From contig JBBBWG010006747.1 of NCBI GenBank assembly GCA_037176905.1, forward strand, positions 934 to 26,056: a DNA stretch of 25,123 bases, read 5' to 3'. The notes under the pieces are model-generated. The model was not told where the DNA came from and did no database searches. It saw nothing but the letters and a program-made list of their open reading frames with translations. A program made the translations under genes and the position numbers. Origin of the DNA: Azolla pinnata (taxonomy: Eukaryota; Streptophyta; Polypodiopsida; Salviniales; Salviniaceae). Of this stretch, positions 1-9,730 are shown piece by piece (within the stretch, counting starts at the first letter, position 1; every line of letters starts with the position of its first letter).

Positions 1-113
1 CAACCACAACCGCTAGCTCAACGTATCACAGATTGATACAGGTGACACAGCAAGCTCCATTATTCGGGGGAGGAGGTGATAGAGGCACCAAATTAGCTGG
101 GTGAAAGAAATCG
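1..113 (-). other. 3' flank of the glycine-rich protein gene
   Basis: This stretch lies just downstream of the minus-strand stop codon at 114-116 and probably holds the 3' UTR. I see no convincing polyadenylation signal or other gene here. Confidence 0.4.
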
Positions 114-1070
114 TCAAGGGTTGTGATAGTAAGGAAGGTGGTGGTAGCTGGGGAGGTTGGTCAGATCCACATCTGGCGAGGGCCGACCTCGAGGCTGATC
201 GCTAGTTTCGGCAGTGTAGCCATCAGGGAAGTAAGAGGAGGAGGAGGAGGAGGAATCGTGGTAGCGACCGCCACTACTGTATCTGGCAACCTCGTCGTAG
301 GAACCATCAGTATTAGTAGCACTAGCAGTAGCAGCAGCAGTAGCAGCAGCAGAGCCAGAGTATCCGCCGCCGCCGCCGCCATTTCGGGCTCCAGTTTGTC
401 CACCCGATGCTCTGCGGCCACAGCTGCAGCGAGCACCTCTACCGATGGCATTGCCACCTTGACCATAGCCATAGCCATTGCCAGCATGAGCGAACCCTCG
501 GGCGCTGCCGCCCTCGCAACTTGCCCCTCCACCTCGCGCATATCCTCCTCTGCTGCCTTGACCATGGCCTTGACCTCCTTGACCATACCCTTGACCACCT
601 TGACCATAGCCTTGACCTCCTTGACCATAACCTTGACCTCCTTGACCATAACCTTGACCTCCTTGACCATACCCTTGACCTCCTTGACCATACCCTTGAC
701 CTCCTTGACCATACCCTTGACCTCCTTGACCATGGTCTTGACCACCTTGACCATAACCTTTCCCACCTTTACCATAACCTTTACCGCCTTGACCGTACCC
801 GCTGCCACCTTGACCATATCCTTGACCTCCTTGACCATATCCTTGACCTCCTTGACCATAGCCGCTCCCGCCTTGACCAGCACTACCTCCGTAGCCATTC
901 CCCTCCCGATTGTACCCCGGCGTCTGCACCCATCCCTCGGAGGCGGTTCTGTTGGGCGCAGCCGCTACTGTTGGCCCACGAGGCGCAGAATCGAGCTCGC
1001 CGCCCACGCTCGCAGCGTGAACACCCAGCGTGAACACGTTGAGGACGATTAGCACGAGGACGATTCTCAT
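114..1070 (-). CDS. Secreted glycine-rich protein with GYGQGGQ repeats
   Basis: The predicted protein is 318 aa from a single exon. The start chosen is the ATG at 1070: residues 1 to about 20 (MRIVLVLIVLNVFTLGVHA) form a typical signal peptide with likely cleavage after VHA. Two in-frame ATGs upstream (1190 and 1178) would bury this signal, and they lie only about 17-30 bp below a TATA box, so they are probably at or outside the transcript start. The middle is a tandem array of about 15 heptads of the GYGQGGQ type, with some Lys and Ser variants (GKGYGKGG). It is followed by a Cys-containing Gly-rich part, an Ala/Thr-rich run, poly-Ser and a Tyr/His-rich tail ending SYHHLPYYHNP. Plant glycine-rich proteins of this layout are usually cell-wall or surface structural proteins; Tyr and Lys in the repeat could allow cross-linking (inference). 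No enzymatic domain is visible. A Gly-rich coding array leaves long open frames on other strands, but the signal peptide and TATA box support this one. Confidence 0.72.
   Translation of the reverse strand: MRIVLVLIVLNVFTLGVHAASVGGELDSAPRGPTVAAAPNRTASEGWVQTPGYNREGNGYGGSAGQGGSGYGQGGQGYGQGGQGYGQGGSGYGQGGKGYGKGGKGYGQGGQDHGQGGQGYGQGGQGYGQGGQGYGQGGQGYGQGGQGYGQGGQGYGQGGQGYGQGGQGHGQGSRGGYARGGGASCEGGSARGFAHAGNGYGYGQGGNAIGRGARCSCGRRASGGQTGARNGGGGGGYSGSAAATAAATASATNTDGSYDEVARYSSGGRYHDSSSSSSSYFPDGYTAETSDQPRGRPSPDVDLTNLPSYHHLPYYHNP
549..870 (-). repeat. 21-bp coding minisatellite (GYGQGGQ heptads)
   Basis: On the plus strand the unit reads ttgaccatacccttgacctc plus one base, repeated in register with small substitutions. 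Each unit encodes one heptad, so copy number changes preserve frame. The near-identity of several adjacent units suggests recent expansion or homogenisation. Confidence 0.85.
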
Positions 1071-1199
1071 GATCGTAGTATGACGGAGCGATGATTGTTG
1101 GTGATGGTCGCTGCGTCTGTTTGTAAGCAGAACAAGTTGCTCCCCTCTGTCGTAAAGCAGAAGTTCTACTCCGGTCATATGGTGGCCCATTTGGGGGGG

Positions 1200-1207
1200 T
1201 TTTTATA
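1200..1207 (-). promoter_or_regulatory. TATA box of the glycine-rich protein gene
   Basis: On the minus strand the sequence reads CTATAAAAACC. A start site 25-35 bp downstream would fall near 1175, giving a leader of about 105 nt before the ATG at 1070. It is the clearest TATA box in the window. Confidence 0.6.
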
Positions 1208-1235
1208 GAGAGAGGGATTGGAAGTGAGAAGACTC

Positions 1236-1275
1236 AACTCTTCTTCTTCTTCTTCTTCTTCTTCTTCTTCTTCAC
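1236..1275. repeat. (TTC)n microsatellite
   Basis: About twelve consecutive TTC/CTT units lie about 30 bp beyond the TATA box, so the minus-strand promoter has a GAA-rich tract. A similar tract recurs at 2506-2533. Confidence 0.85.
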
Positions 1276-2169
1276 TTAGACATAAAGCCATAGATGCCCT
1301 TTGCCCTTTTTCTTCATCATTCTTTTGCCCTTTGTCCACTTGTGATGATGCTTCTACTCTCTTCCTGGTTTCCTAAGTTTCCGCCACCGGAATCATTCTT
1401 CATGTGCGCCGAAATCGGGGGTTGGAATGCGTGCAGATCGATCGATCCGTCGATCCATCCCCATTGGCAGCATGATCATCATCATACAGTACCAGGATCC
1501 TTATCAGAGACTCTTTCTCATCATTCGATGGCATCGATGCCATCCGTGCTAGTCACACACCGACCTCATTCAGCAGCAGCTCGCTAGCTATGTATAATGG
1601 CCTTCTGTTAACTGCAGCGGATAGTCATAGAGCTCGTGCCCTTAAAACCCCTCTATCTGGCCTTTTTCGCACCCTCCGCCATTGATCGAAAAGATTCCTG
1701 CGACCCTCGCTCACGCATCATCTATCAGTGCCTTCGGCCGCAAGCTGCAGGAGCTCTCGATGCATGTCATATCTTCAATCGGACGGCGTGACCCCAGAAA
1801 AGGAAGCTTTTCCGAAACGCGTGCCCCAGAAACGCGCACACCTGCCATGCATGATCTGCCGAGAGCAAATCGAGCTTTCATCGACGCATCCAGATCTCCC
1901 CTTTGATCTTGTTATGAGCAAAATCCTCCCCTACTCAACAACTTTGAAGAATTTATCAAAGAGTTTAAAGCTTTGTTTCGAGGACACAGATCGCCACCTT
2001 TTCTGCTGACTGACGAAGCCGCTCCCGTTGCAAATCCCTTATATTATTATCAATCGCACTGTCGAGTGTCGAAAAGAAACCAGACGCAAGCTGATCTGCA
2101 AACCAAATCGACCGAACCATAATACACCTCTTCTTCGCATCGGATGCAACATATTCTACTACTTTTAGC

Positions 2170-2214
2170 TGTCGAAGCTGTTCTGAACTGTCGAAGCTGT
2201 TCTGAACTGTCGAG
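2170..2214. repeat. 19-bp tandem duplication
   Basis: The unit TGTCGAAGCTGTTCTGAAC occurs twice back to back and begins a third time. No gene context explains it. Confidence 0.8.
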
Positions 2215-2341
2215 GCATCTTAACATCGTCCGATTTCGTTGTCTAAAACTAGCCCTGATCAAACCATTTTACAAAGCTTTCAACCTGCTTGATACCTCCA
2301 GCATTGTTCCCATTAGGCCATCGATTGGCCTCATCTATAGT

Positions 2342-2388
2342 TAGCTGAATTTCCTGCATTTTAGAGCTGAAATTTCCTGCATTTTAGT
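2342..2388. repeat. About 22-bp tandem duplication
   Basis: Two adjacent copies of AGCTGAATTTCCTGCATTTT differ by one inserted A. It is simple intergenic duplication. Confidence 0.75.
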
Positions 2389-2505
2389 TCCACTCTTAGC
2401 CTTCGAGACGCAGCATCATTCCAAGCTATTCAAAGTTTGAGCTCAGTTCCAGCAGCTCCAAGGGGCATGGCAAGATCATGTCAGCTCAAACCCTGAGCCA
2501 TTGCA

Positions 2506-2533
2506 TTCTTCTTCTTCTTCTTCTTCTTCTTCT
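2506..2533. repeat. (TTC)n microsatellite
   Basis: A run of about nine TTC units lies in intergenic DNA. Confidence 0.85.
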
Positions 2534-2732
2534 CCCTCTTATTTCACCATCATTTTGTTTCTGATTTTATCACACTTTTCTGGTTGAGGAAAACATTCCA
2601 ATTGACAAACAGTGATTCCCCTTTCTATTAGAAGCCACCTCTTTCCCCATCCACAAGATATTGCTCCATTCTCTAATGGGAATGGATGCAAGAAAATCTC
2701 TGTACAAACAGTTTAGAAGGTGGGTTCACAGT

Positions 2733-2801
2733 GAATGCAATTCCCTGATCAGGGAGTAGAATGCAATTCCCTGATCAGGGAGTAGAATGCAATTCCCTGA
2801 G
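2733..2801. repeat. 26-bp tandem repeat with a 12-bp palindrome
   Basis: Two complete units (2733-2758 and 2759-2784) are identical and a third is truncated after about 15 bases. Each complete unit contains the perfect palindrome CCCTGATCAGGG. Confidence 0.85.
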
Positions 2802-3729
2802 TTACCCACAACAAAGATAAACACAAGCAGATTGAATTAGAGATGGCTTTAGAGAGCTTTAGATGGGTAATGATTCAATAAAACACCTTCTCCATGCGCG
2901 CTCAATCCACGTACTTCATCATGCATATTATCATGTAATCAGAAGCTTACAAATTTCTACATTTTAGTAGGATTCAACCACCCTATTCTCAGATCAAACG
3001 TCGAGAACCAGAACCAAGCACCTCCAATATTGTCATAGTAATGGATACACACAAGTTCTCAACACCAGTATCCATCAGAAAAGACAACTTGGCGATTATT
3101 CGCCCACATTACAGCTGAACATTCCAAATATTTCCAAAATGACACTGTTGGCAAGAATTTGAGTCAAAAACACCAGGGTGTGCAAAGTAGAGTGTAATAT
3201 CACCAACATTCGAGTACTTCTCCATCTATACATATGAATCCATTATCATTGAGGCTCAGCTAGCTATTTGAAAGTTCAGATTGCATCTATTTAGAACTGT
3301 TAATTAAATTTTTCCGACTCTCGTTGCATCAAAAAAGGTTTCTCACCTACTGCACATCAGTAGTAAACAAGACGATTAAGAGCTCTATATCATTCACAGG
3401 ATTTTTACATATTCCCTGTTTACGGTCTCCTAGCAGAAGCGCAACATAACCACCTACAGTTGAGCAGTTTTACATAACTCTTAATAACATTAACGAAGGC
3501 TATTAACTGAAAGTCAGAGGGAGAGATTGGCACTTGCGCGAAGATCTACACCCCTATTTTTGCTCTAATAACGCTTTCTATTTTCTGCTTTGAACATACT
3601 CTCATTGCTCTTTGATTAAAGTTCAATTTTTGCTTCATACCTTTTGCGAATCATATAATTTATATGTAACCCGATCGCTCAGTTATCTACTGAATCTGGT
3701 TATGCTTTTGATGAGTAAACTGACCTCTA

Positions 3730-6700
3730 TTAGTTCGCATTGTCCCTGCGACTTCTGTATTCATCCCTTAACTTTGCGATATCTTCCTCGAGTTTGCTTT
3801 CCAATTCTAGCATCTGCTCATACTGCTTTCGAAGTAATTCCTTTTTGCGAAGCTGATGCTGTGTCTTGAGCTCTCTTTTCTTAACCTCATAATCTTCGTA
3901 ATCACGCAGATTTGACTCGAGCATATCGGTTTCCTCCTCAATCACTTTCTTCATCCTACAGAAAAGACAAGCATTGTTGTAGGTAATCTAAGCAATCACA
4001 AATGGGGCAGCATATGAGGACAAATCCTAAATGAGTGAAAATTCAATACTGCAGACACAACCCTAACATGCAATTCATAGGCATTGAGTTACTTATATAT
4101 GCTACTTATATACCCATCAACCACATGTGTAACTGATTGGAGCTATGCTCCTCATAATACATATAAAGCGGAAAAAGACTTCATAAAGTTAGAAATATCC
4201 ATTTATTACTTGGCCTGCTTCGGCTCTTGTTTTTCCTCCTCCAGACTTTTCTGCAACTGTTCAAAGCGCGCCACGTGCTTAAGCTTAAACTCCTCTTGTT
4301 CTTCTTGTTCTTGTAGTTCATTGCTTGCAGCCTTGCTTTGCAATATCCGTATCTTCTCTTTATATGTGTGCTCAAGATAGTCCATCTATTTAAAAGACAA
4401 GAAGCTCAATTTCTCCATCCATAGGCACAGATCCATGCCATTTCAGTTCTCAAGAGAGGATGAAATAACTAGGGTTACGTAATCCTCCACACCTCCATGG
4501 GAACAGATATTAAAAGGAGACAGTCTTTACCTCTCGCTGATTCGCTTCAAATTGCTCGGTTGCCCTTTCCCTTATCTCACTAATTTCTATCTCCACTCTC
4601 CGTAGTTTCTTTGTGACTACATCCACAGATCTTTCCAATGTTCTGCTGCGCTCCTGCTGCTTTTCCGTCTTAATCTTTAAATAGTGGAGAAGCTGATTCT
4701 CCTCATCCATTTTCTTCATTGGCTCTGCAACAGCAGCTTGATATTTCTTGATTTCCCACTTCGGCTTTGATTTACCTTACACAATGGCCCAAAGCAAAGC
4801 AAAGAGTTTCAGTATCACGTACAAAACAGTGAATTTGCCAAACCATACCATAATCTCAGGGAAAATTTTGAATATCTGCATACACTTCTAGACTCTCTCT
4901 AAGGTTGTTCCAGATGTCGCCCCCAATCCTTTATATTCTGATATAATCCATGAGAATTTCTTTTCCATTTTTCAACCCCTACAGCTAACAAGATCCATCA
5001 CAGACCGAGGTTTATTGTTTCAATACCTGCGCTGTGTCTGTTGAAAATCTCCATGTCCTCAGCCGTTGCCATGTATCCATATAAGATCCTTTTCCGATCA
5101 ACACCCGGATGAAAAATAATCTTCCCAGGATTTTCCCAGTTCTTTCTTCCCTTCTGCGAGTTCCAAAACTCCTTTGCAAGCCGTTCGGCGTTGAAATATC
5201 CAGATGGTGACTCTGCAAATATTACCACGCTCATACCACGATGGCCTTGCGGACCATATGCATGCCTTGCCTTCATTGGATTATAACTGTTGAACATATC
5301 TAGCAGCTCCTTGTTGCCCATTCCCATCCACTAAAAACAGAAAGCTTGTTATTTTCAGAACCATTAAAGTGCATTTCTCAGATTCTCAAACATGTTTTTT
5401 ACAAACATAGAGAAAGAATCATATCAATAAAGCTGCCGACACTTCAAACTTATAAGACCACTATGTACTATTGTTTTGACACTGTGATGCACACAGGAGG
5501 GATTCCGGAAGCAAAGGTGGACACTATCTGCTCGACTCAGAATGGTTGAATTTTTTTGCACACAAAGTCATCCTTTAAAGCAAGATCATGTCATCACGGT
5601 TTTCTCATAACACTATTTACAAACCCACCTTCAAGTACTCAAAAGATGTCTAAAATGTAAGTGATGCATTGACCTGAAAGATAGACCTAGATTGCTAGAA
5701 GCAAAGAGTTACGAATTATCCTGCTTTCCTGGCAAGATGCCATGGCTGCAGCAATGATGATTTGCTGTTACTTTCTGCAGTTAAGGAAAAACTATCAAGA
5801 CAGCAGATCTGGCAGGTATGGCAGCAATGGCCAGCTTTTAGTTTAAATTAAATCACAGGATAGTTATGATTTACAAGGATTTCCCCCAGGCATACCGCAA
5901 TCAGAAAGTCAGCAACTTATTGTGTGTATGTATTACATAAAATTGTGTGCACCTTATGTTGATCATCTTCATCAGGTTGGATTTTGTGTGCTAATATACA
6001 CATATGAACCTGTGCATCTTTTTATGATCATATTTATCAAGTTGGGCGTTCTGTGTATATTGAGTGTCTGTGTGATCTATATATGAAAATACAGATTAAC
6101 ATGCGTGTGCACCTTGTGTTGATCATATTTATCAAACTGACATTGCGTATATATACATATTGAAACAATGTGCACCTTGTCTTGATCATCTTTATCAAGT
6201 TGGGTATTCTGTATGACCACCATGGGAGGCCAAACAATGTCTCGATCCTTTGGGACGTCTTCATCGTTGTGCAGCCCGCGCCACTTGCCGAACATCGTTC
6301 CAGACCTTCCAGTCCCAGCTCTGCGCATCTCCAGATCCTCTTCCAGCACCTTAGCAAACTCTCGATGCAGTCTGGCACGGGTTCGACGTGTTTTTGCATG
6401 AGCAATGAGGGGCTGTAAGCCTTTGAAGAAATCAGTGGCCCCAACCCCACCTTGGCAAGCAGGGCAGTGCCATTCTCGATCAGTCTCTAAGATCTGTTCA
6501 TTTGCGAATTCATCCAACGTCTGAAAGAACCTTATGAACCATTTGTTCCTCTTCCTCGTCTCAAGACTCTTCACGCTCGCATCTGAATCATTATCAGAGA
6601 GATCACTCCCAATCCAATCACTGTCATCCTCCACATCCCGGGCCGAGCAAGCCGAATCAGAATCTTCGGGGAAAGGAATTTCATTGATGTTGATCGGTTT

Positions 6701-8816
6701 GACAAGCTCTGTTCTTGAGGAAGCAGAACCTGTGGCAGAAGCCCTGCTACCTGCCGTAGCAGCCTGTAGACGTGATGAAGCTTCAGCGGGCAAAAGCTTC
6801 GTGAGGATGTTTTCCCTGCTGTCTTGAGCCTGTCTTTCGGCCACCCTATTAGGCCGTGCTTGTGTTGCATGAAGAATAGCTTCACGGTGCTGGGCATGAT
6901 TCTCAGCTGAATTCAGCCTTCCTACCTGAGCGATCGGGTGAGGCTGGAAATGATTCTCCACAAAGTTTCCTCTACCTACCTGAGCTTGAGGCCATCCCTG
7001 TGCATAGTTTCCTGCTGCTGTATTTCCACGCGAAACCCCATCTGGCGGTGGCCAGACTTGAGCCATGTTATCCGAGAAAGTTCCTCTCCCCACCTGTGCT
7101 GGTGGCCTCCACTGCCTTCCATTGCCCTGAAGAAAAAAAAGAGGTGCATGCCTTCACCATCATAAAAGTTCAATACCCAAAATGGCCTTCAATTTGCATA
7201 CACATCGCCCTGCTAAAGATGTCGATGCCTCATTTTCATCTTAAAATCTTAACATCCAAGATAGTGTAGGTATGTATACACATTGCCTGTATAAAACATA
7301 CAGACATTTGCATACATTGCCCTGAAGAAGATGTCCACATATTTTTCCCATCAGAACAGATTAATACCCAAGATAGCCTTCAGTATGTACATGCATTTTC
7401 CTGGAAAAACATTTTGATCATGTCTGCTATTATCGTCGAAGAAGCCGAATACCCAAGAGAATCTTCAGTATGTATGCATTTTGTGGATGGTCCGAAAAAG
7501 AAGAGAAACACTGCCAAAAGCTGACATTGATATGTATGCAATCGAGCAACAGACAGACACGAGAAATCCAGAGCTATACAGGCATTAAATTTATGGTTTA
7601 GAATCTAGAATCTTCAACATAGGGCTGCAGTCGGAGGCTTAGGGTTAGGGTTTGGGGTTTAGGATTTACGGTTTGGGACAAAGGCCTAGCTCCATGTTTT
7701 TTAGGGTTTAGGGGTTCAGTATTAACTACTTGGGTCAAAGGCTGGCATTCAGGGTCTAGGGATCAGGGCTTAGTATTTAGAGGTTATGGATTAGGATTTA
7801 CAGGTTATGGAGTAGAGATTAGACATTGAGTTTTCTGGGGATTGGGTGTTTGGGAAAATAGGGGTTTGAAGACTGAAGGTTTAGGGTTTAAGCATCTTTC
7901 CAAGAGTGAGCGGCTGCAAAAAGCTCAGGTTTTGCAGACAATCCAATGCACGAGAAAGATCGAGCTACTACTCCGAGACGAAACTAGAGATGAAAAAGGG
8001 AGATGATAAGATTAATGGACTTACATTTACCGGAGCTTCAGGATAGCTGTTAGGGTTCCTCTGCTGCTTCTGGGAAGGAGGTTGCGAAGGCTTGCTTCCA
8101 TTGCCTTTAGCAGAAAACCCCGAGATCGAACCAGGAACGGACCTGAAAACCGATACATTGTTCGATGGAGGCATGGACTGATTCTGAGATCGGTGATTCC
8201 TTGATCGATGCGAGCTCGGTATCTGCCATCCATCGAACAATGTATCGTCGTAAGCTTCGTTGCTCTGATGCACATTGCTCGCATGGTGGAAGGAGCTCCG
8301 AGAATCCATGGCTTCTGCGGCAGCATTCACCCTTCCGAAGCTAGCTCCCATGGAATTGGCGTGATGAGATATCATCTGAGCATCCATGGCTTCTCTTTCG
8401 TGGTGAGCTGCGCTCGGATTTCCGGCGGAAAACGCTGAATACATCCTCTCCCTCTCATATTTCGTGTTGATTTCGAGCGTTTCCTCGGCATTACCTCCTC
8501 CTCCTCCTCCTCCTCCTCCTCCTCCCTTCTTGCCTCTCTTTTTCTTCTTCTTCTTCTTCTTCTTGCTGCTGTTCTTGCTCTGCTTGGAAGAAGCTCCAGC
8601 CGAGTACACGGGAAGAGCACCCGCTGCGCTGTTCGCCGCCACAGCCATGAGGCCTGCATTCTTCCTTCCGCCCTCGTCCTCGTCGTCTTCTTCGTCGTAG
8701 TCATCTTCTCCTCCTCCTTCTCCTTCTTCTTCTTCTTCTTCTTCTACTTCGCTCGCCCACGAATGCTTCTTATAATCACCTGCATCGCCGCAGTTTGAAG
8801 GAGATCCATCCGCCAT
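3730..8816 (-). CDS. SGS3: SGS3: zf-XS/XS/coiled-coil RNA-silencing protein
   Basis: Six exons on the minus strand: 8816-8025, 7126-6176, 5330-5027, 4775-4531, 4385-4210, 3955-3730, total 897 aa. The start at 8816 has an ATGG context and opens MADGSP; the frame stays open upstream to an ATG at 9023, but that part is a Leu-rich translation of a TTC microsatellite and is probably leader. The N-terminus has an acidic run (23-48), poly-Lys (85-97) and poly-Gly (98-108), then four AQVGRG-type repeats (272-345). The zf-XS finger is WHCPAC (C485, C488) with H507 and H518. The XS domain spans about 545-680 across exons 2 and 3 (IVWPPMVVI, ARHAYGPQGHRGMSV). The remainder, to 897, is coiled coil. SGS3 binds cleaved RNA in siRNA bodies and works with RDR6 to make dsRNA for ta-siRNAs and post-transcriptional silencing. 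The protein is longer than the roughly 625 aa of Arabidopsis SGS3, mainly at the N-terminus. Intron 1 could instead begin at the GT at 8030, removing two residues. Confidence 0.9.
5940..6200 (-). repeat. Tandem array copying the SGS3 exon 2 splice donor
   Basis: Four degenerate copies of the exon 2 end begin at 5946, 6011, 6106 and 6169 (spacings 65, 95 and 63 bp). The exonic copy is the rightmost one; the other three lie in intron 2. Read on the minus strand, each carries a GATGAAGATGATCAA-like core followed by the donor region. The copies at 5953 and 6113 keep AAG|GTGCAC exactly as at the real junction (6176); the copy at about 6016 has lost the GT. Confidence 0.85.
7120..7560 (-). repeat. 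About 80-bp tandem array copying the SGS3 exon 2 acceptor
   Basis: Unit starts (plus-strand CATTGCCCTG or variants) are at 7120, 7203, 7281, 7315, 7394 and 7477, with spacings of 83, 78, 34, 79 and 83 bp. Units also share AATACCCAAGATAGCCTTCA-like text and a TATGTATGCAT end. The first unit contains the real exon 2 acceptor (7127); the unit at 7315 repeats it as CTTCAG|GGCAATG on the minus strand. Confidence 0.8.
7625..7895. repeat. Degenerate telomere-like TTTAGGG region in SGS3 intron 1
   Basis: The plus strand is rich in plant telomere-like words: TTAGGGTTAGGGTTTGGGG, TTTTTTAGGGTTTAGGGG and GGTTTAGGGTTTAAG, with many decayed variants such as TTTAGAGG and ATTAGG. All are in the same orientation. 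It looks like an old interstitial telomeric or telo-box repeat that has diverged. Confidence 0.7.
8486..8566 (-). repeat. Coding microsatellites for poly-Gly and poly-Lys in SGS3
   Basis: A plus-strand (CTC)n run followed by (TTC)n encodes poly-Gly and poly-Lys on the minus strand. A further TTC run at about 8720-8750 encodes the acidic Glu tract. These tracts explain part of the unusual length of the N-terminus. Confidence 0.8.
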
Positions 8817-9060
8817 GGAGGCGTCGATCGCTTTGGGTAGCAGAAGAAGAAGAAGAAGAAGAAGAAGGGAAGGAGGGGGAGATCCACAGAGCAGCGATGG
8901 CTCCTTCGTCTGCAGGAAAGCGCAGCGGAAGCGCAGAGGGGAAGCAGGGGAAGGGAAGAAGGGAAGGAAGAAGCCATGGATGCTGTGAAGAAGAAGCAGG
9001 AAGCTCACAGTGGCCGTGTTCACACTTGGGCGCCCATTTCTGTTCCTTGTACAAAAAACA
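8817..9060 (-). promoter_or_regulatory. Probable SGS3 5' leader and proximal promoter
   Basis: On the minus strand the 240 bases before the chosen ATG are CT-rich and include a TTC microsatellite (plus strand AGA at 8843-8868). Pyrimidine-rich leaders are common in plant genes. No clear TATA box is visible. The GATC satellite starts about 290 bases upstream of the ATG. Confidence 0.4.
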
Positions 9061-9107
9061 CATGTCGATCCATCCTGTCACTGCAGCAAGCTGCATCTTG
9101 GCATGAG

Positions 9108-9730
9108 GCCTCGATCGATCGATCGATCCGATTCAATTCCGAATCGATCGATCGATCCGATTCGATTCGATTCTGGATCGACCGATCGATCGATCGATCC
9201 CGATTCGTTTCCGGATCGATCGATTTGACTCGATTCCGAATCCGTTGATCTGATCCGCTGGATCCGACTCGATTCCGAATTCCGTTGATCGGTCCGATTC
9301 GATCGATCCGATTCAATTCTCGATCGATCGATCCCGTTTCCGTTCTGAACCGATCGATCCGGCTCAATTCAGAATCGACAGATCCGATTCGATCGATCTT
9401 ACTCGATCCTAAATTTATTGATCGACCGATCCCGATTCCATTCTGCATCTATCGGTCCGGCGCGATCCAGAATCGACAGATCCAACTCAATCGATCTGAC
9501 ACAATCCTAAAATTTGTTGATCGATCCGATTCAATTCAATCGATCCGATTCAATTCAATCGATCGATGTGATCTAGTTCGATCAATCAATCTTGTTCAAT
9601 TCCGAATCAATCGATCCGACTCGGTTCAGAATCGATCGCTCCGATCCATTCCAAATTGGTAGATTTGATTCGATCAATCCGACTCGATTATTTCTGAACC
9701 TGTTGGATCGATATCGATCCCAACCAATTA
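9108..9730. repeat. GATCGATC/GATTC degenerate satellite
   Basis: About 620 bp is built from GATCGATC and CGATTCGATTC-type words in units of roughly 20-30 bp, for example GAATCGATCGATCCGATTC. Because GATC is palindromic and GATTC pairs with GAATC, the array is nearly self-complementary. It gets more AT-rich and degenerate towards 9730. Open frames through it (Ser-Ile-Asp-Arg repeats) are artefacts. Confidence 0.88.

Larger units (their letters stand above)
1276..3600. other. Intergenic region between the glycine-rich gene and SGS3
   Basis: No protein family is recognisable. The short open frames at 1294-1587, 1682-2009, 2050-2262 and 2144-2344 have unremarkable composition and no splice or domain support. 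The right part should include the SGS3 3' UTR and the left part the glycine-rich gene promoter. It contains several short tandem duplications, listed separately. Confidence 0.5.

Noticed and set aside
123..1052. 309-codon plus-strand frame opposite the glycine-rich protein
   Set aside because: It mirrors the Gly-rich repeat and has Thr/Leu repeats without signal or domain; the minus frame has the signal peptide and TATA box.
8817..9023. N-terminal extension of SGS3 starting at 9023 with a hydrophobic Leu run
   Set aside because: The Leu run is a TTC/CTT microsatellite and would give a secretory-like signal to a cytoplasmic silencing protein; the ATG at 8816 has better context.
9020..9662. 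Ser-Ile-Asp-Arg repeat proteins
   Set aside because: They are translations of the GATCGATC/GATTC satellite in several frames.
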